Positions 53,625 through 62,752 of a stretch of 64,000 nucleotides of DNA are shown here, one piece after another. The DNA is from JADCRZ01 sp037718865 (GTDB lineage Bacteria > Bacteroidota > Bacteroidia > Chitinophagales > Chitinophagaceae): contig JBBJMP010000003.1 of assembly GCA_037718865.1 (NCBI GenBank), positions 124,001-188,000 of the forward strand. The letters are read 5' to 3'. Both the position numbers and the translations under genes were made by a program. Within the stretch, counting starts at the first letter, position 1; the number at the start of each line of letters is the position of its first letter. The notes under the pieces were generated by a model that did not search any database, was not told the DNA's origin, and worked only from the letters and a program-made list of their open reading frames with translations.

Positions 53625-55148
53625 ATGAAAACGTATTTAAAATATGCAAAAAGAACAAGGGTATTAATCATTGTTTCGCTTATTGCTCTTTCCGTTTTTT
53701 CTTCGTGTGAGAAAAAACTGGATTATGAAACCTACGGCGTCCTTGACGGCACTAGCTTTTTTAAAACCCAGGCAGATGCCACCGCTGCGGTAAGCGCCAT
53801 GTACACGGGCATGGTTAATGGCTGGACCGGTGGGTTTGGCGCAGCAGGTAATTTTGGGGGAATGAGTGAAATGGCAACAGACATAATGTATTGCAGAAAC
53901 TATCCTCAGTGGCAACTCCTGGCCTATACTCCCGATTTTGGACCTGTTACGCAAACCTATTCGGCCCTTATGCCTTATATTTCGCAGATTACGGTAAACA
54001 TTAGTAAAATTCAAGAAATGACCTTTACCGATAAGGCTTTGCAAGCACAGTATAATGCAGAACTTAAAGGGCTAAGGGGACTTTATGGCCAAATATTATA
54101 TAATATGTATGGCCCGGTACCCATGAGGCTGGATGCAAGTGTAATTAATGACCCTGCAGCACCACCTATTCCACGACCAAGCAAAGATTCTATGGTGGCC
54201 CAAATAATTAAAGATTATACCGATGCCGCAGCAGTTTTGCCAAATACATTTACCGGCAGCAATTATGGAAGAATAAGCAAAGCTGCCTGCCTGACGGGGT
54301 TAATGAAATTATATATGCACGAGAAGAGATGGACTGATGCTGTAACCGTTGGTACGCAGATAACATCAATGGGTCTTGCTTTAACGCCGAATTATTACGA
54401 TAATTTTAGCGTAAAGGCAAAAGGAGGAAATACCGAAATCATTTTTGCCGTTGTTTGTACAGGCAATAGCTCTCAAAATGATTCCTATACAAACAGATGG
54501 TTGGACCATGCTTTGCCAGCCAATTTTATTGATCAAAATGGAAACCCGCTTACCAATTATGGATCATTTTTTGCCATGCCTTGGCCAGCGTATAATAAAT
54601 TTGACCAAACGGATAAACGCTTAGCACATTTATTAAGGTTTTACCCTGCGAAAGTAAATGGTAGTAATGTAATATTAGATGCACACAATCAAATTCCGGA
54701 TGTGGGCGCAGTTCCTGTAAAATATGTACCCGAAGGATCAGAGAATTATATTGGGTCTGACAAATATGGTTTGGATATTCCTGTTTACAGGTATTCGGAT
54801 GTATTACTTTTATTAGCCGAAGCAATTAATCAAAGCACTGGCCCTACCAGTCAGGCTTATGCACTTATTAATAATGTAAGAACAAGAGCTGGCTTACCAA
54901 ATTTAATGGCAGGTCTTAACCAGGCTGATTTTTTATCAAAAATACAGGATGAAAGATTGTTCGAACTTTGGGGCGAAGGAATTAGAAGGGATGATCTGGT
55001 AAGATGGGGGCTTTATATACAAGCCGCTAATGCAAAGGGTGCAACGCTTGATCCTGTTGCAGATGCATATTTAAACCTATACCCGTTACCAAGAAGTGTA
55101 GTCAATCAAAGTAACGGTGTTATCAAGCAAAACCCCGGATATAATTAA
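53625..55148 (+). CDS. SusD/RagB family lipoprotein (module C)
   Basis: The 507-residue lipoprotein (signal 'LSVFSSC', Cys28) belongs to the classical SusD/RagB branch: 'SFFKTQADATAAVSAMYTGM' at the N-terminus, and the C-terminal 'YRYSDVLLLLAEAIN', 'NNVRTRAGLPNL' and 'IQDERLFELWGEGIRRDDLVRWG'. This differs from the SusD_2 form in modules A and B. It is the lid of the module C transporter. The 122-bp gap to susC holds no gene. Confidence 0.95.
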   Translation: MKTYLKYAKRTRVLIIVSLIALSVFSSCEKKLDYETYGVLDGTSFFKTQADATAAVSAMYTGMVNGWTGGFGAAGNFGGMSEMATDIMYCRNYPQWQLLAYTPDFGPVTQTYSALMPYISQITVNISKIQEMTFTDKALQAQYNAELKGLRGLYGQILYNMYGPVPMRLDASVINDPAAPPIPRPSKDSMVAQIIKDYTDAAAVLPNTFTGSNYGRISKAACLTGLMKLYMHEKRWTDAVTVGTQITSMGLALTPNYYDNFSVKAKGGNTEIIFAVVCTGNSSQNDSYTNRWLDHALPANFIDQNGNPLTNYGSFFAMPWPAYNKFDQTDKRLAHLLRFYPAKVNGSNVILDAHNQIPDVGAVPVKYVPEGSENYIGSDKYGLDIPVYRYSDVLLLLAEAINQSTGPTSQAYALINNVRTRAGLPNLMAGLNQADFLSKIQDERLFELWGEGIRRDDLVRWGLYIQAANAKGATLDPVADAYLNLYPLPRSVVNQSNGVIKQNPGYN

Positions 55149-55154
55149 TAATCC

Positions 55155-55209
55155 ATAATAAATTCCACGTGATGTCCTAAATGATGCATCACTTGGAATC
55201 TATTATTTT
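55155..55209 (+). terminator. Terminator-like hairpin after susD-C
   Basis: Arms ataataaattccacgtgatg and catcacttggaatctattat pair over ~16 bp (GTGATG/CATCAC, TTCC/GGAA, ATAATA/TATTAT) and are followed by TTTTAT. It could end the sigma-fecR-susCD transcript or lower downstream expression. Confidence 0.6.
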
Positions 55210-55352
55210 ATCACCCACTGGTAATCGGAGTTAAAATTACCCTCGAAGATCTGCTTCGCAGGAATCACAGAAAAAAATAATTGTTATTGCAGACACTTTT
55301 ACAACCGCAAAATTCGGCATGGCTCTTCTTTTTGAAAACATGCATTAAAAAC

Positions 55353-56894
55353 ATGAAATATTTGAATCCTTATCTAACGTCCTTGAAAAAATGTATTAAA
55401 CAAAAGCAACTTCTGATTTTAATCGTTGCACTGATTCCCTTTTATACCAATGCACAAAAAAAACAAGAGACTCCATTTAATCAATCACGCGTAATTGAAT
55501 ATAAACCTGACACCTTAAGTATGCTTCGAAATCCCGCTATGGGATGGGTAATGTATGAAGAAGGATGGTCATTCAAGAAAGGTAAAAATAATCCATATAA
55601 TCCGGTGAAATTCTGGAAAGAGATGGATGCAGTAAATGCTTCGTCGTATTCAAACATTCTTTACATAAGAGTTCACTGGGATGTAATGGAGCCTGAAGAG
55701 GGAAAGTTTGCCTGGATTTATAATAAGCAATACAAAGATTATATTCAGAAAGCCAAAGACCGCGGATTGAAACTTGCGTTCAGAGTATTTTTTGACAATG
55801 GTGTTCCTGATTTTGTCTATCAGGCCGGAGCTAAGTCCACCATTGACCCTCCGATGAATTTGCAAAATGATAAACAACCTTATTACGATGATCCCGTTTT
55901 CCTTGATAAACTGACCAATTTTATTAAGGCTTTTGCAAAAGAATATGATAATCCGGATGTCGTGGATTTCGTTGACGCTTATGGACTCGGTCGCTGGGGA
56001 GAAGGACATGGTGTCACATTAAAAGATCCCAAAAATCTGCCGGCGGTGATGGAAAGGGTTACGGGAGATTATGCCCGTAATTTTAAAAAAGTGCTCACTG
56101 TGATGAACCTTTCCCAGGCTGATTATCAATATACTAAACCATTAGTATTTGATAAATTAGGTTTCCTTCCAAGAAGAGATGGAATTGGAAGCTTTTGGTT
56201 TTCCGACAAGGAACGAGCGATCATTACAGAAATGTTTCCCGGAAAAGCACACATTGGAGAAGGCTGCTATTGGTTTAACTCGCCCATTGCTTCCGACACA
56301 TCAAAATACGATGCTTTTAAAAGCGATAAACGTTTTAAAATGAACAGTTTCAAAGAAGCGTTCACAGTTGCTGTAGATGATGCATTGGCTTACCATTCCA
56401 ACACATTTGATTTGCGCGTACCGCTTCAATGCAAATTCTGGATAGAGCAAATGCCGGAAACGGTGCAGCTCTTCATATCGAGAGGTGGATATCGCTTGTA
56501 TCCTTCCAGGATCGAAATCAATCAAACCGGAAGACGATTAAATATAAATCATCAATGGAAAAATTATGGTGTAGGTGTTTTACCTAATAAGCACCCGAAT
56601 TGGAATTATAAATATAAGGTCAGCTTTGCATTAATAGATAAAAAGACCAATGAGGTGAAGTATCTATTTGTAGATAATAAAGCCGAGCCATCGGATTGGA
56701 TCAAAGGAAAAACCTTTACTTATGCATCTTCGTTGACAATTCCGAAAAGTGTGAAAAGAGGCAATTACATTTTGTGTGTAGGTGTAACAGATCAGCAAAA
56801 GGGAAATATTCCGGGGATTAAATTAGCAATTAAGAATCTTCGAAAGCTAAAAAGCGGATGGCTTGAAATAGAGCGAATTCATATATCTAAATAA
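55353..56894 (+). CDS. Secreted DUF4832-like putative glycosidase
   Basis: The ATG at 55353 (MKYLNPYLTSL) gives 513 residues with a signal ending 'FYTNAQ'; an upstream TTG is less likely. The first part looks like a GH-type barrel: 'NPAMGWVMYEEGW', 'ILYIRVHWDVMEPEEGKFAW', 'RGLKLAFRVFFDNG', 'VDFVDAYGLGRWGEGHG'. The 'YxRVxWxxxEPEEGxFxW' pattern is shared with GH42/GH-A-type barrels. The last ~120 residues ('LNINHQWKNYGVGVLPNKHPNWNYKYKVSFALID') match the DUF4832 beta-sandwich. The Glu of 'WGEGHG' could be catalytic, which is untested. It is the enzyme nearest the module C SusC/D, so it may make the first cut of the target glycan. Confidence 0.7.
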   Translation: MKYLNPYLTSLKKCIKQKQLLILIVALIPFYTNAQKKQETPFNQSRVIEYKPDTLSMLRNPAMGWVMYEEGWSFKKGKNNPYNPVKFWKEMDAVNASSYSNILYIRVHWDVMEPEEGKFAWIYNKQYKDYIQKAKDRGLKLAFRVFFDNGVPDFVYQAGAKSTIDPPMNLQNDKQPYYDDPVFLDKLTNFIKAFAKEYDNPDVVDFVDAYGLGRWGEGHGVTLKDPKNLPAVMERVTGDYARNFKKVLTVMNLSQADYQYTKPLVFDKLGFLPRRDGIGSFWFSDKERAIITEMFPGKAHIGEGCYWFNSPIASDTSKYDAFKSDKRFKMNSFKEAFTVAVDDALAYHSNTFDLRVPLQCKFWIEQMPETVQLFISRGGYRLYPSRIEINQTGRRLNINHQWKNYGVGVLPNKHPNWNYKYKVSFALIDKKTNEVKYLFVDNKAEPSDWIKGKTFTYASSLTIPKSVKRGNYILCVGVTDQQKGNIPGIKLAIKNLRKLKSGWLEIERIHISK

Positions 56895-56970
56895 TTTGTT
56901 CAATCATCTTTAAGTAACCTTTATTTGTAAAAATGCTTTTTTAATTTGATGTAGGTTCAATTAATTAATG

Positions 56971-57930
56971 GGTATAGGCGTTTAGATCGCAATAGGATAG
57001 TTTTGTCTAATGTCAGAACGGTCTAAATTTGGGGGTGTGAATTCAATTACATTCCATCAGATGTTTAAGGCGGACGCGGATTGCTTACAATATTTATAAT
57101 CTCTTAAATGGGAAGATGGTTACAGTTGTAAAAGATGCAAGAGCGATAAATATTGTCAGGGGAAAAAGCCATACAATAGGCGATGTACTAAATGCCGATA
57201 TGAAGAAAGCCCTACAGCCGGAACTATGTTTGATAAAGTAAAATTTTCATTGTTAAAGGCTTTTCATATTGCTTTTAAAATAAGTACAAAGAAAAAGGGT
57301 ATGTCGAGTTTGGAGTTAAGCAATGAATTTGAACTACGCCAAAAAACATGTTGGGAATTTAAATGGAAAATACAACAAGCAATGGCCAGCAGCCTCCACC
57401 ATCCTTTAGAAGGCATAGTTCATGTAGATGAGTTTATGACTGGTGGCCCCGAGGAACAGAAGCGAGGGAGAAGCGTTGGAGCAAAGAAATTGATAGTTGT
57501 AGCATTAGAAATTGTGGAAGTGAGTGTTGGAAGGGCATACGCCGAGGTGATAGAAAATGCTTCCTCAAAAGAATTAGGTAAATTTTTAAAGACGTATGTT
57601 TCTAAAGATGCGAAGGTTATATCAGATGAATGGCGTGGATATACACCACTGAAAGGGGAATTTAAAAAACTAGAACAAGTAGCATCAGATGATGGAAAAA
57701 ACTTTAAAGACATCCATATACACATTATGAATATTAAAAGCTGGCTAAGAGGAATCCATCATCATTGCAGTAAAGAAAGAATGCAAGGTTATCTCAACGA
57801 ATATCATTTCCGCTACAAAAGAAGACAATCAATGGGGGCAATCTTCGATTTACTCATAAAAAAGATGGTAAAAAATGAGCCAATACGTTTATTTTCAATC
57901 GCTTAAAATTGTTACCTAAACGCCTATACC
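56971..57930 (+). mobile_element. Decayed IS1595-type insertion sequence
   Basis: The ends are exact inverted repeats of at least 15 bp (GGTATAGGCGTTTAG at 56971; CTAAACGCCTATACC ending 57930). The element is ~960 bp. No clear 8-bp target duplication is visible, suggesting age or later change. It separates the DUF4832-like gene from the oxidoreductase gene. Its end sequence differs from the lacI copy, so it is a different element of the same family. Confidence 0.85.
57010..57906 (+). pseudogene. IS1595-family transposase with an internal stop
   Basis: From the ATG at 57010 the frame reads 'SITFHQMFKADADCLQYL', a TAA at 57097-57099, then 'SLKWEDGYSCKRCKSDKYCQ' with the zinc-ribbon cysteines. 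It continues unbroken through 'VDEFMTGGPEEQKRGRSVGA' and 'DEWRGY' to 'SWLRGIHHHCSKERMQGYL'. The stop replaces a residue in a conserved 'YL..LKW' stretch. A downstream ATG at 57226 would make a 226-residue product without the zinc ribbon. It is probably inactive. It is related to, but clearly diverged from, the transposase at 15083-15976. Confidence 0.85.
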
Positions 57931-57961
57931 TTTTAAACTTTTTAAATAAGAATAAATCTGC

Positions 57962-59230
57962 ATGAAAGAAAAAAATACTTTTTCCAGAAGGGACTTTATT
58001 AAAAAATCGGCTGTTTCAGCAGCCGTTTTTTCTATTGTTCCCCGTTATGTTTTGGCTGGAACCGGATATATCCCTCCCAGTGACCAACTCACCAAAGCTG
58101 TTATTGGTGTAGGTGCTATGGGTCGCAATCATTTCGCTTATGAAGGTATCCGTACCGTAGCCATTTGCGATGTGGATAAAAATCATCTTCAACTTGCCTC
58201 CCGTATGTTGAATAATGGCGCTAAAACTTTCCACGATTTCCGGGAAGTAATACAGCTTCCCGAAGTAGATATTGTACATATTGCCACCCCTCCGCATTGG
58301 CATGGTATCATGGCGGCAGAGGCAGCAAGGGCAGGTAAGGATATTTGGTGTGAAAAGCCTATGACCCATTCAATTGGCGAAGGCAAAAGGGTAATTGAAG
58401 CTGTGCAGCAATATGGACGTATGTTCCGACTCAATACCTGGTTTAGATTTAAAGACAACTTCTACGGCTTGAGTACTACAGTAAAGCCAGTTAAAAAGTT
58501 AGTTGAGAGTGGTATGCTGGGTTGGCCTTTAACGGTTACCATCGGTAAGCTTACGGGGTTTGATTGGAAATTTTACTGGACTGGCAAAGACCACCTGGAA
58601 CCCCAGCCTGTTCCGGCCGAACTCGATTATGATTTTTGGCTGGGGCCTGCTCAGTACAAGCCCTATAACGCCCACAGAGTTCACCAGACATTCCGCGGAT
58701 ATTGGGATTATGATGGTGGCGGCCTGGCCGATATGGGACAGCATTATATTGATCCCGTACAGTATTTTTTAGGTAAAGACAATGAAAGTCCCGTTTCTGT
58801 AGAAATTGATGCACCTCAGCAACATCCCGATGCAGTAGGCACCTGGAGACGGATTGTGTTTACCTATGCAGATGGATGCAAAATTGTGCTGGATGGAGAA
58901 GGAAATGAAAACGTGCCTTACATTAATGGGCCCAATGGAAAGCTATATCCTGGCTTCAAATCAGACATTCCGGATTTGGAAAATAAATTAGCCGCACTGC
59001 CCGATCCGGCACCGCAGGTTACTACTTTTTCGCATTCTGTAAAAACCCGCCAAAAGTTTGCACTCAATGAAGAAAACGGCCACCGCTCCTGCACCTTAAT
59101 TAATATGGCGCTGGTAGCTTTACGCCTGGGCAGGTCATTGAAATTTGATCCGGCCAAACAGGAGTTTATTGATGATGAAGCCGCAAACAGGTTCATTCTT
59201 CCACCTATGAGAGCTCCCTGGGTGATTTAA
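57962..59230 (+). CDS. Gfo/Idh/MocA-family oxidoreductase with Tat signal
   Basis: The 422-residue protein starts with a twin-arginine signal ('SRRDFIKKSAVSAAVFSIVPRY'), so it is exported folded with its cofactor. The Rossmann domain ('KAVIGVGAMGRNHF', 'VAICDVDKNHLQLA') carries 'IVHIATPPHWHGIMAAEAARAGKDIWCEKPMTHSI', the family EKP motif. The C-terminal part ('GYWDYDGGGLADMGQHYIDPVQYFLG') matches the branch that often neighbours DUF1080 proteins. It lacks the GH109 'THGIGP' pattern and is not assigned to GH109. A likely job is NAD-dependent oxidation of a sugar at C3. It is followed after 26 bp by the HEAT/DUF1080 gene. Confidence 0.85.
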   Translation: MKEKNTFSRRDFIKKSAVSAAVFSIVPRYVLAGTGYIPPSDQLTKAVIGVGAMGRNHFAYEGIRTVAICDVDKNHLQLASRMLNNGAKTFHDFREVIQLPEVDIVHIATPPHWHGIMAAEAARAGKDIWCEKPMTHSIGEGKRVIEAVQQYGRMFRLNTWFRFKDNFYGLSTTVKPVKKLVESGMLGWPLTVTIGKLTGFDWKFYWTGKDHLEPQPVPAELDYDFWLGPAQYKPYNAHRVHQTFRGYWDYDGGGLADMGQHYIDPVQYFLGKDNESPVSVEIDAPQQHPDAVGTWRRIVFTYADGCKIVLDGEGNENVPYINGPNGKLYPGFKSDIPDLENKLAALPDPAPQVTTFSHSVKTRQKFALNEENGHRSCTLINMALVALRLGRSLKFDPAKQEFIDDEAANRFILPPMRAPWVI

Positions 59231-59256
59231 TTTTTATAATATTTTAAAAAATATAG

Positions 59257-62200
59257 ATGAAAAAATTATCGCTGCTTTTAGCGTTTAACCTTCTTTTGAT
59301 TTCCACCTTTCAGGTTAATGCACAAAAAGATAATCGAACAATAAGTACCCGGATTGCAGATGTGCTGGCACAATTGCCTGCTAAAAATGAAGCAGATCTT
59401 AAAACTGCTATGAAGGAAATGGAAGGACTTGGAGAGGCAGGACTAATCCAATTGCCTCAACAAATGGAACCCGGTGGTAAAGCCGATAATTCAAAATTAG
59501 AATACGCCATCATGGGTTATACCGCCTATGTCAGCGCAAAGGGAAGAGAAGCATTGAAGCTGTTAGCGGAAAGTGCCTGGTGCAAAAGTGTATCTACGTT
59601 AAAGGATAAAAAACATGTTTCTTTTTTGCTGAGTATGCTGGAAATAATCGGAACAGATCAGTCTGTTGGTTGTATAACACCCTACCTGAATGATGGCGCC
59701 TTGAGTTTCAAAGCTACCGTAACCCTTGCTTCTATAGGAACATCCAAAGCAGGTGAGGCGTTGACGAACGCTTTATCTTCGTCCAATGCACCTAAAAATG
59801 CTGTTTTACAAGCGCTGGGAAACATGCATTTCGCAGGAGGTTTAAAAGAAATTTCAGGTTTTGTTTCCAGCAGCGATATGAAGACAAAAGAAGCTGCATT
59901 GTATGCACATGCCGAAATAGCTGATCCTTCCTCGGCTGAAATATTATTGAATGAAACTCGTGCCTCTGGTGAGCTTTATGGTAATAAAGATGCAACAGCC
60001 ATGTATGCTTCTTATATCAGTAACCTGAATACTAACGGACAATCCAAACTGGCCGGGGACCTTGCTGCGGCCTTTTATAAAAATTCAGAAAAAAGCAATG
60101 TGTTTGCTAAAACGGCTGCGTTAGGTTCTGTTGTGGAACTGGAAAAAGGAAAAGCCATTAAACAATTGGTAAAAGCAGCTACTGACAAGGATATTGAATA
60201 CAGAAATGAAGCTTTGAAATTAGCAGCACCTTTTTTAAATAATGAAACTGCCAAATTATATCTAAAGGAATTAAAAAAGGCTTCACCCGAAGTACAGGCA
60301 GATATTATCCGGTTTTTGGGTAATAATAAAATGGAAACTGCTTTAAAATCCATTTCCAAATATGCCTGGACGGCTAAAAATGCAGAGGTGAAAAATGCAG
60401 CTATTTTGGCTATGGCACAAATAGGCGGTCAAAATGTAGCCTCTGAATTATTGGATATTTTGAAAAAAGGAAATGGTGGAGAGACTAATGACGTTAAACA
60501 GGGTTTATTATTAGTAAACAACCGGGATTTAATAAGAAAAATCATTTCGCGGATACCACAATTTGACGGCGGTAAAAAAACTGTCCTGCTGGATGTGCTT
60601 GGTGAAAAACATGCTAAAGAAAGTTTTCCAGCTGTAGCTGCTGCATCTTCAAGTGCTGAGGCAGTCGTGAAAAAATCGGCCCTGGAAGCTTTGCCAAAAG
60701 TGTCTTCTTCCGCATCTCTTCCACAATTGTTTTCGATGCTCCAATCCTTCTCAAATGAAGCAGAGATTAGTGTGATTCAAAAGTCCATTATTGCCGCCCT
60801 CGATGAAAAGAAAAACAATGTGGAGAAGGAAGACCTGGTTCTAAACAAAATGAAAGAAAGCCAGCAGGATATGCAATTTCTTTATTTTCCCTTATTGAGC
60901 TCAATAGGTTCTCAAACCGCACTCGACGTGGTTTACAATGCCTTTAAAAATAGTACCGGCACTGCCAAACAAAAAGCATTTGTTGCGCTTACTTCCTGGC
61001 CCAATAGTAATGCCATGGATGTATTGTACGCTATCGCTTCTACGGATTCAGAGATACAACATAAAGATGCTGCATTGGGAGGATACATTGGTTTGATTAA
61101 GAAAGTCAAAGTGCCCCAGGAGCAAAAGTTATTGTTGCTGAAAAAAGCCATGGAAGTTGCCGGGACAGCTGCTCAAAAAAACCGGATTTTGGGTGAAACT
61201 GCAGGCATTACTACTTTTCCGGCGCTTGCATTTGCAGCCGGTTATTTAGATAATCAAGCTACCAAACAAAAAGCCGCAGACGCGGTAATGAATATTGGCT
61301 TAAGCAACAAATCATCCCATGGCAAATTGGTAAGGGAATGGTTAACTAAAGCGATCAATGCTTTGGGAGGTGCCGATGCCGTGTATGCTCAGAAATCTAT
61401 TCAAAAGTTTCTGGATGATATGCCCGATAAAGAAGGTTATGTTTCCCTGTTCAATGAAAAAGATCTTACCGGGTGGAAAGGCCTGGTAGGTAACCCCATC
61501 TCCCGTTCAAAAATGAGTGAGAAGGAACTAGCGGACGCCCAGGCGAAAGCAGATACAGTGATGCGGAACGGATGGATGGTGAAGGATGGAGAACTCATTT
61601 TTAAAGGAAAGGGCGACAACATCGCTACCATTAAAAATTATGGGGATATTGAAATGCAACTGGATTGGAAAATCTTGGATGATAGGCAAAAGGAAGGGGA
61701 TGCCGGCATTTATCTGCGCGGCACGCCACAGGTTCAAATGTGGGATACTTCCAGGGTGAAAGTAGGCGCACAAGTAGGCTCAGGTGGATTGTACAATAAT
61801 CAGAAACGTGAAAGCAAGCCCTTAAAAGTGGCAGATAACAAATTGGGAGAATGGAATCATTTCAACATCAAAATGATTGGTGATAAAGTAACCGTTTATC
61901 TAAATGGTGAATTGGTAACCGATAATGTGCCTCTTGAAAATTATTGGAACAGAAATATGCCACTCTTTCCGGAAGAACAGATTGAACTGCAGGCGCATGG
62001 CTCTCGTGTAGCGTATCGTGATATTTACATAAAGGAACTTCCCCGTCCAGAGATTTTTAAATTATCTGAAGAGGAAAATAAAGCAGGATATAAGGTATTG
62101 TTCGATGGCACAAACATGGACGAATGGATAGGAAATATTACAGATTATGTAATTGAAGATGGAGTGATGGTCATTCGTCCCCAGCCTGGTTCACGCGGAA

Positions 62201-62658
62201 ATTTATATTCAAAAGATGAATACGGTGATTTTAGTTTCCGGTTTGAATTTAAGCTGACCAATGGAGCAAATAATGGCCTCGGCATTCGTGCACCGCTTGA
62301 GGGTGATGCAGCCTATACAGGTATGGAACTTCAGATTTTGGACAATGATGCCGATGTGTATAAAAACCTGGAAAAATACCAGTATCATGGTTCGGTTTAT
62401 GGTGTTATACCTGCTCAAAGAGGATTTTTAAAACCTGTGGGAGAGTGGAATAATCAGGAAGTAATTGTAAAAGGACCAAAAATTAAAGTAATCTTAAATG
62501 GCACTGTAATATTAGATGGCGATCTTACAGAAGCACGCCAAAAAGGAACTTTAGATAAAAAATCCCATCCCGGCATATTCCGCGACAAAGGACATTTCGG
62601 CTTTTTAGGCCATGGCTCCGTCGTTTATTTTAGAAATATCAGGGTGAAGGAATTATAA
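59257..62658 (+). CDS. HEAT-repeat protein with two DUF1080 (3-keto-disaccharide hydrolase-like) domains
   Basis: The 1133-residue protein has a signal ending 'FQVNAQ'. Residues ~100-690 are alpha-helical HEAT-like repeats ('VLQALGNMHFAGGLKEIS', 'AAILAMAQIGGQNVASELLDIL'). Two DUF1080 concanavalin-like domains follow, at about 725-925 ('YVSLFNEKDLTGWKGL', 'DAGIYLRGTPQVQMWD') and 943-1133 ('YKVLFDGTNMDEWIG', 'HGSVVYFRNIRVKEL'). DUF1080 proteins include hydrolases of 3-keto-glycosides. The HEAT solenoid may hold a partner or polysaccharide. Adjacent to the oxidoreductase, it fits a 3-keto route of glycan cleavage. Having two DUF1080 copies on one long scaffold is notable. Confidence 0.85.
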   Translation: MKKLSLLLAFNLLLISTFQVNAQKDNRTISTRIADVLAQLPAKNEADLKTAMKEMEGLGEAGLIQLPQQMEPGGKADNSKLEYAIMGYTAYVSAKGREALKLLAESAWCKSVSTLKDKKHVSFLLSMLEIIGTDQSVGCITPYLNDGALSFKATVTLASIGTSKAGEALTNALSSSNAPKNAVLQALGNMHFAGGLKEISGFVSSSDMKTKEAALYAHAEIADPSSAEILLNETRASGELYGNKDATAMYASYISNLNTNGQSKLAGDLAAAFYKNSEKSNVFAKTAALGSVVELEKGKAIKQLVKAATDKDIEYRNEALKLAAPFLNNETAKLYLKELKKASPEVQADIIRFLGNNKMETALKSISKYAWTAKNAEVKNAAILAMAQIGGQNVASELLDILKKGNGGETNDVKQGLLLVNNRDLIRKIISRIPQFDGGKKTVLLDVLGEKHAKESFPAVAAASSSAEAVVKKSALEALPKVSSSASLPQLFSMLQSFSNEAEISVIQKSIIAALDEKKNNVEKEDLVLNKMKESQQDMQFLYFPLLSSIGSQTALDVVYNAFKNSTGTAKQKAFVALTSWPNSNAMDVLYAIASTDSEIQHKDAALGGYIGLIKKVKVPQEQKLLLLKKAMEVAGTAAQKNRILGETAGITTFPALAFAAGYLDNQATKQKAADAVMNIGLSNKSSHGKLVREWLTKAINALGGADAVYAQKSIQKFLDDMPDKEGYVSLFNEKDLTGWKGLVGNPISRSKMSEKELADAQAKADTVMRNGWMVKDGELIFKGKGDNIATIKNYGDIEMQLDWKILDDRQKEGDAGIYLRGTPQVQMWDTSRVKVGAQVGSGGLYNNQKRESKPLKVADNKLGEWNHFNIKMIGDKVTVYLNGELVTDNVPLENYWNRNMPLFPEEQIELQAHGSRVAYRDIYIKELPRPEIFKLSEEENKAGYKVLFDGTNMDEWIGNITDYVIEDGVMVIRPQPGSRGNLYSKDEYGDFSFRFEFKLTNGANNGLGIRAPLEGDAAYTGMELQILDNDADVYKNLEKYQYHGSVYGVIPAQRGFLKPVGEWNNQEVIVKGPKIKVILNGTVILDGDLTEARQKGTLDKKSHPGIFRDKGHFGFLGHGSVVYFRNIRVKEL

Positions 62659-62752
62659 ACACTTCAAAGTAAAATTCTTAATTCAATTCAATATTTCATC
62701 AATGCAAATAATGTATTGCATGTGAAACGGCTACTATCCAATACGCGAAAAA

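Noticed and set aside
57226..57906. An intact 226-residue transposase
   Set aside because: The frame continues upstream to a zinc ribbon and ATG at 57010 but is cut by a TAA; this is a damaged gene.
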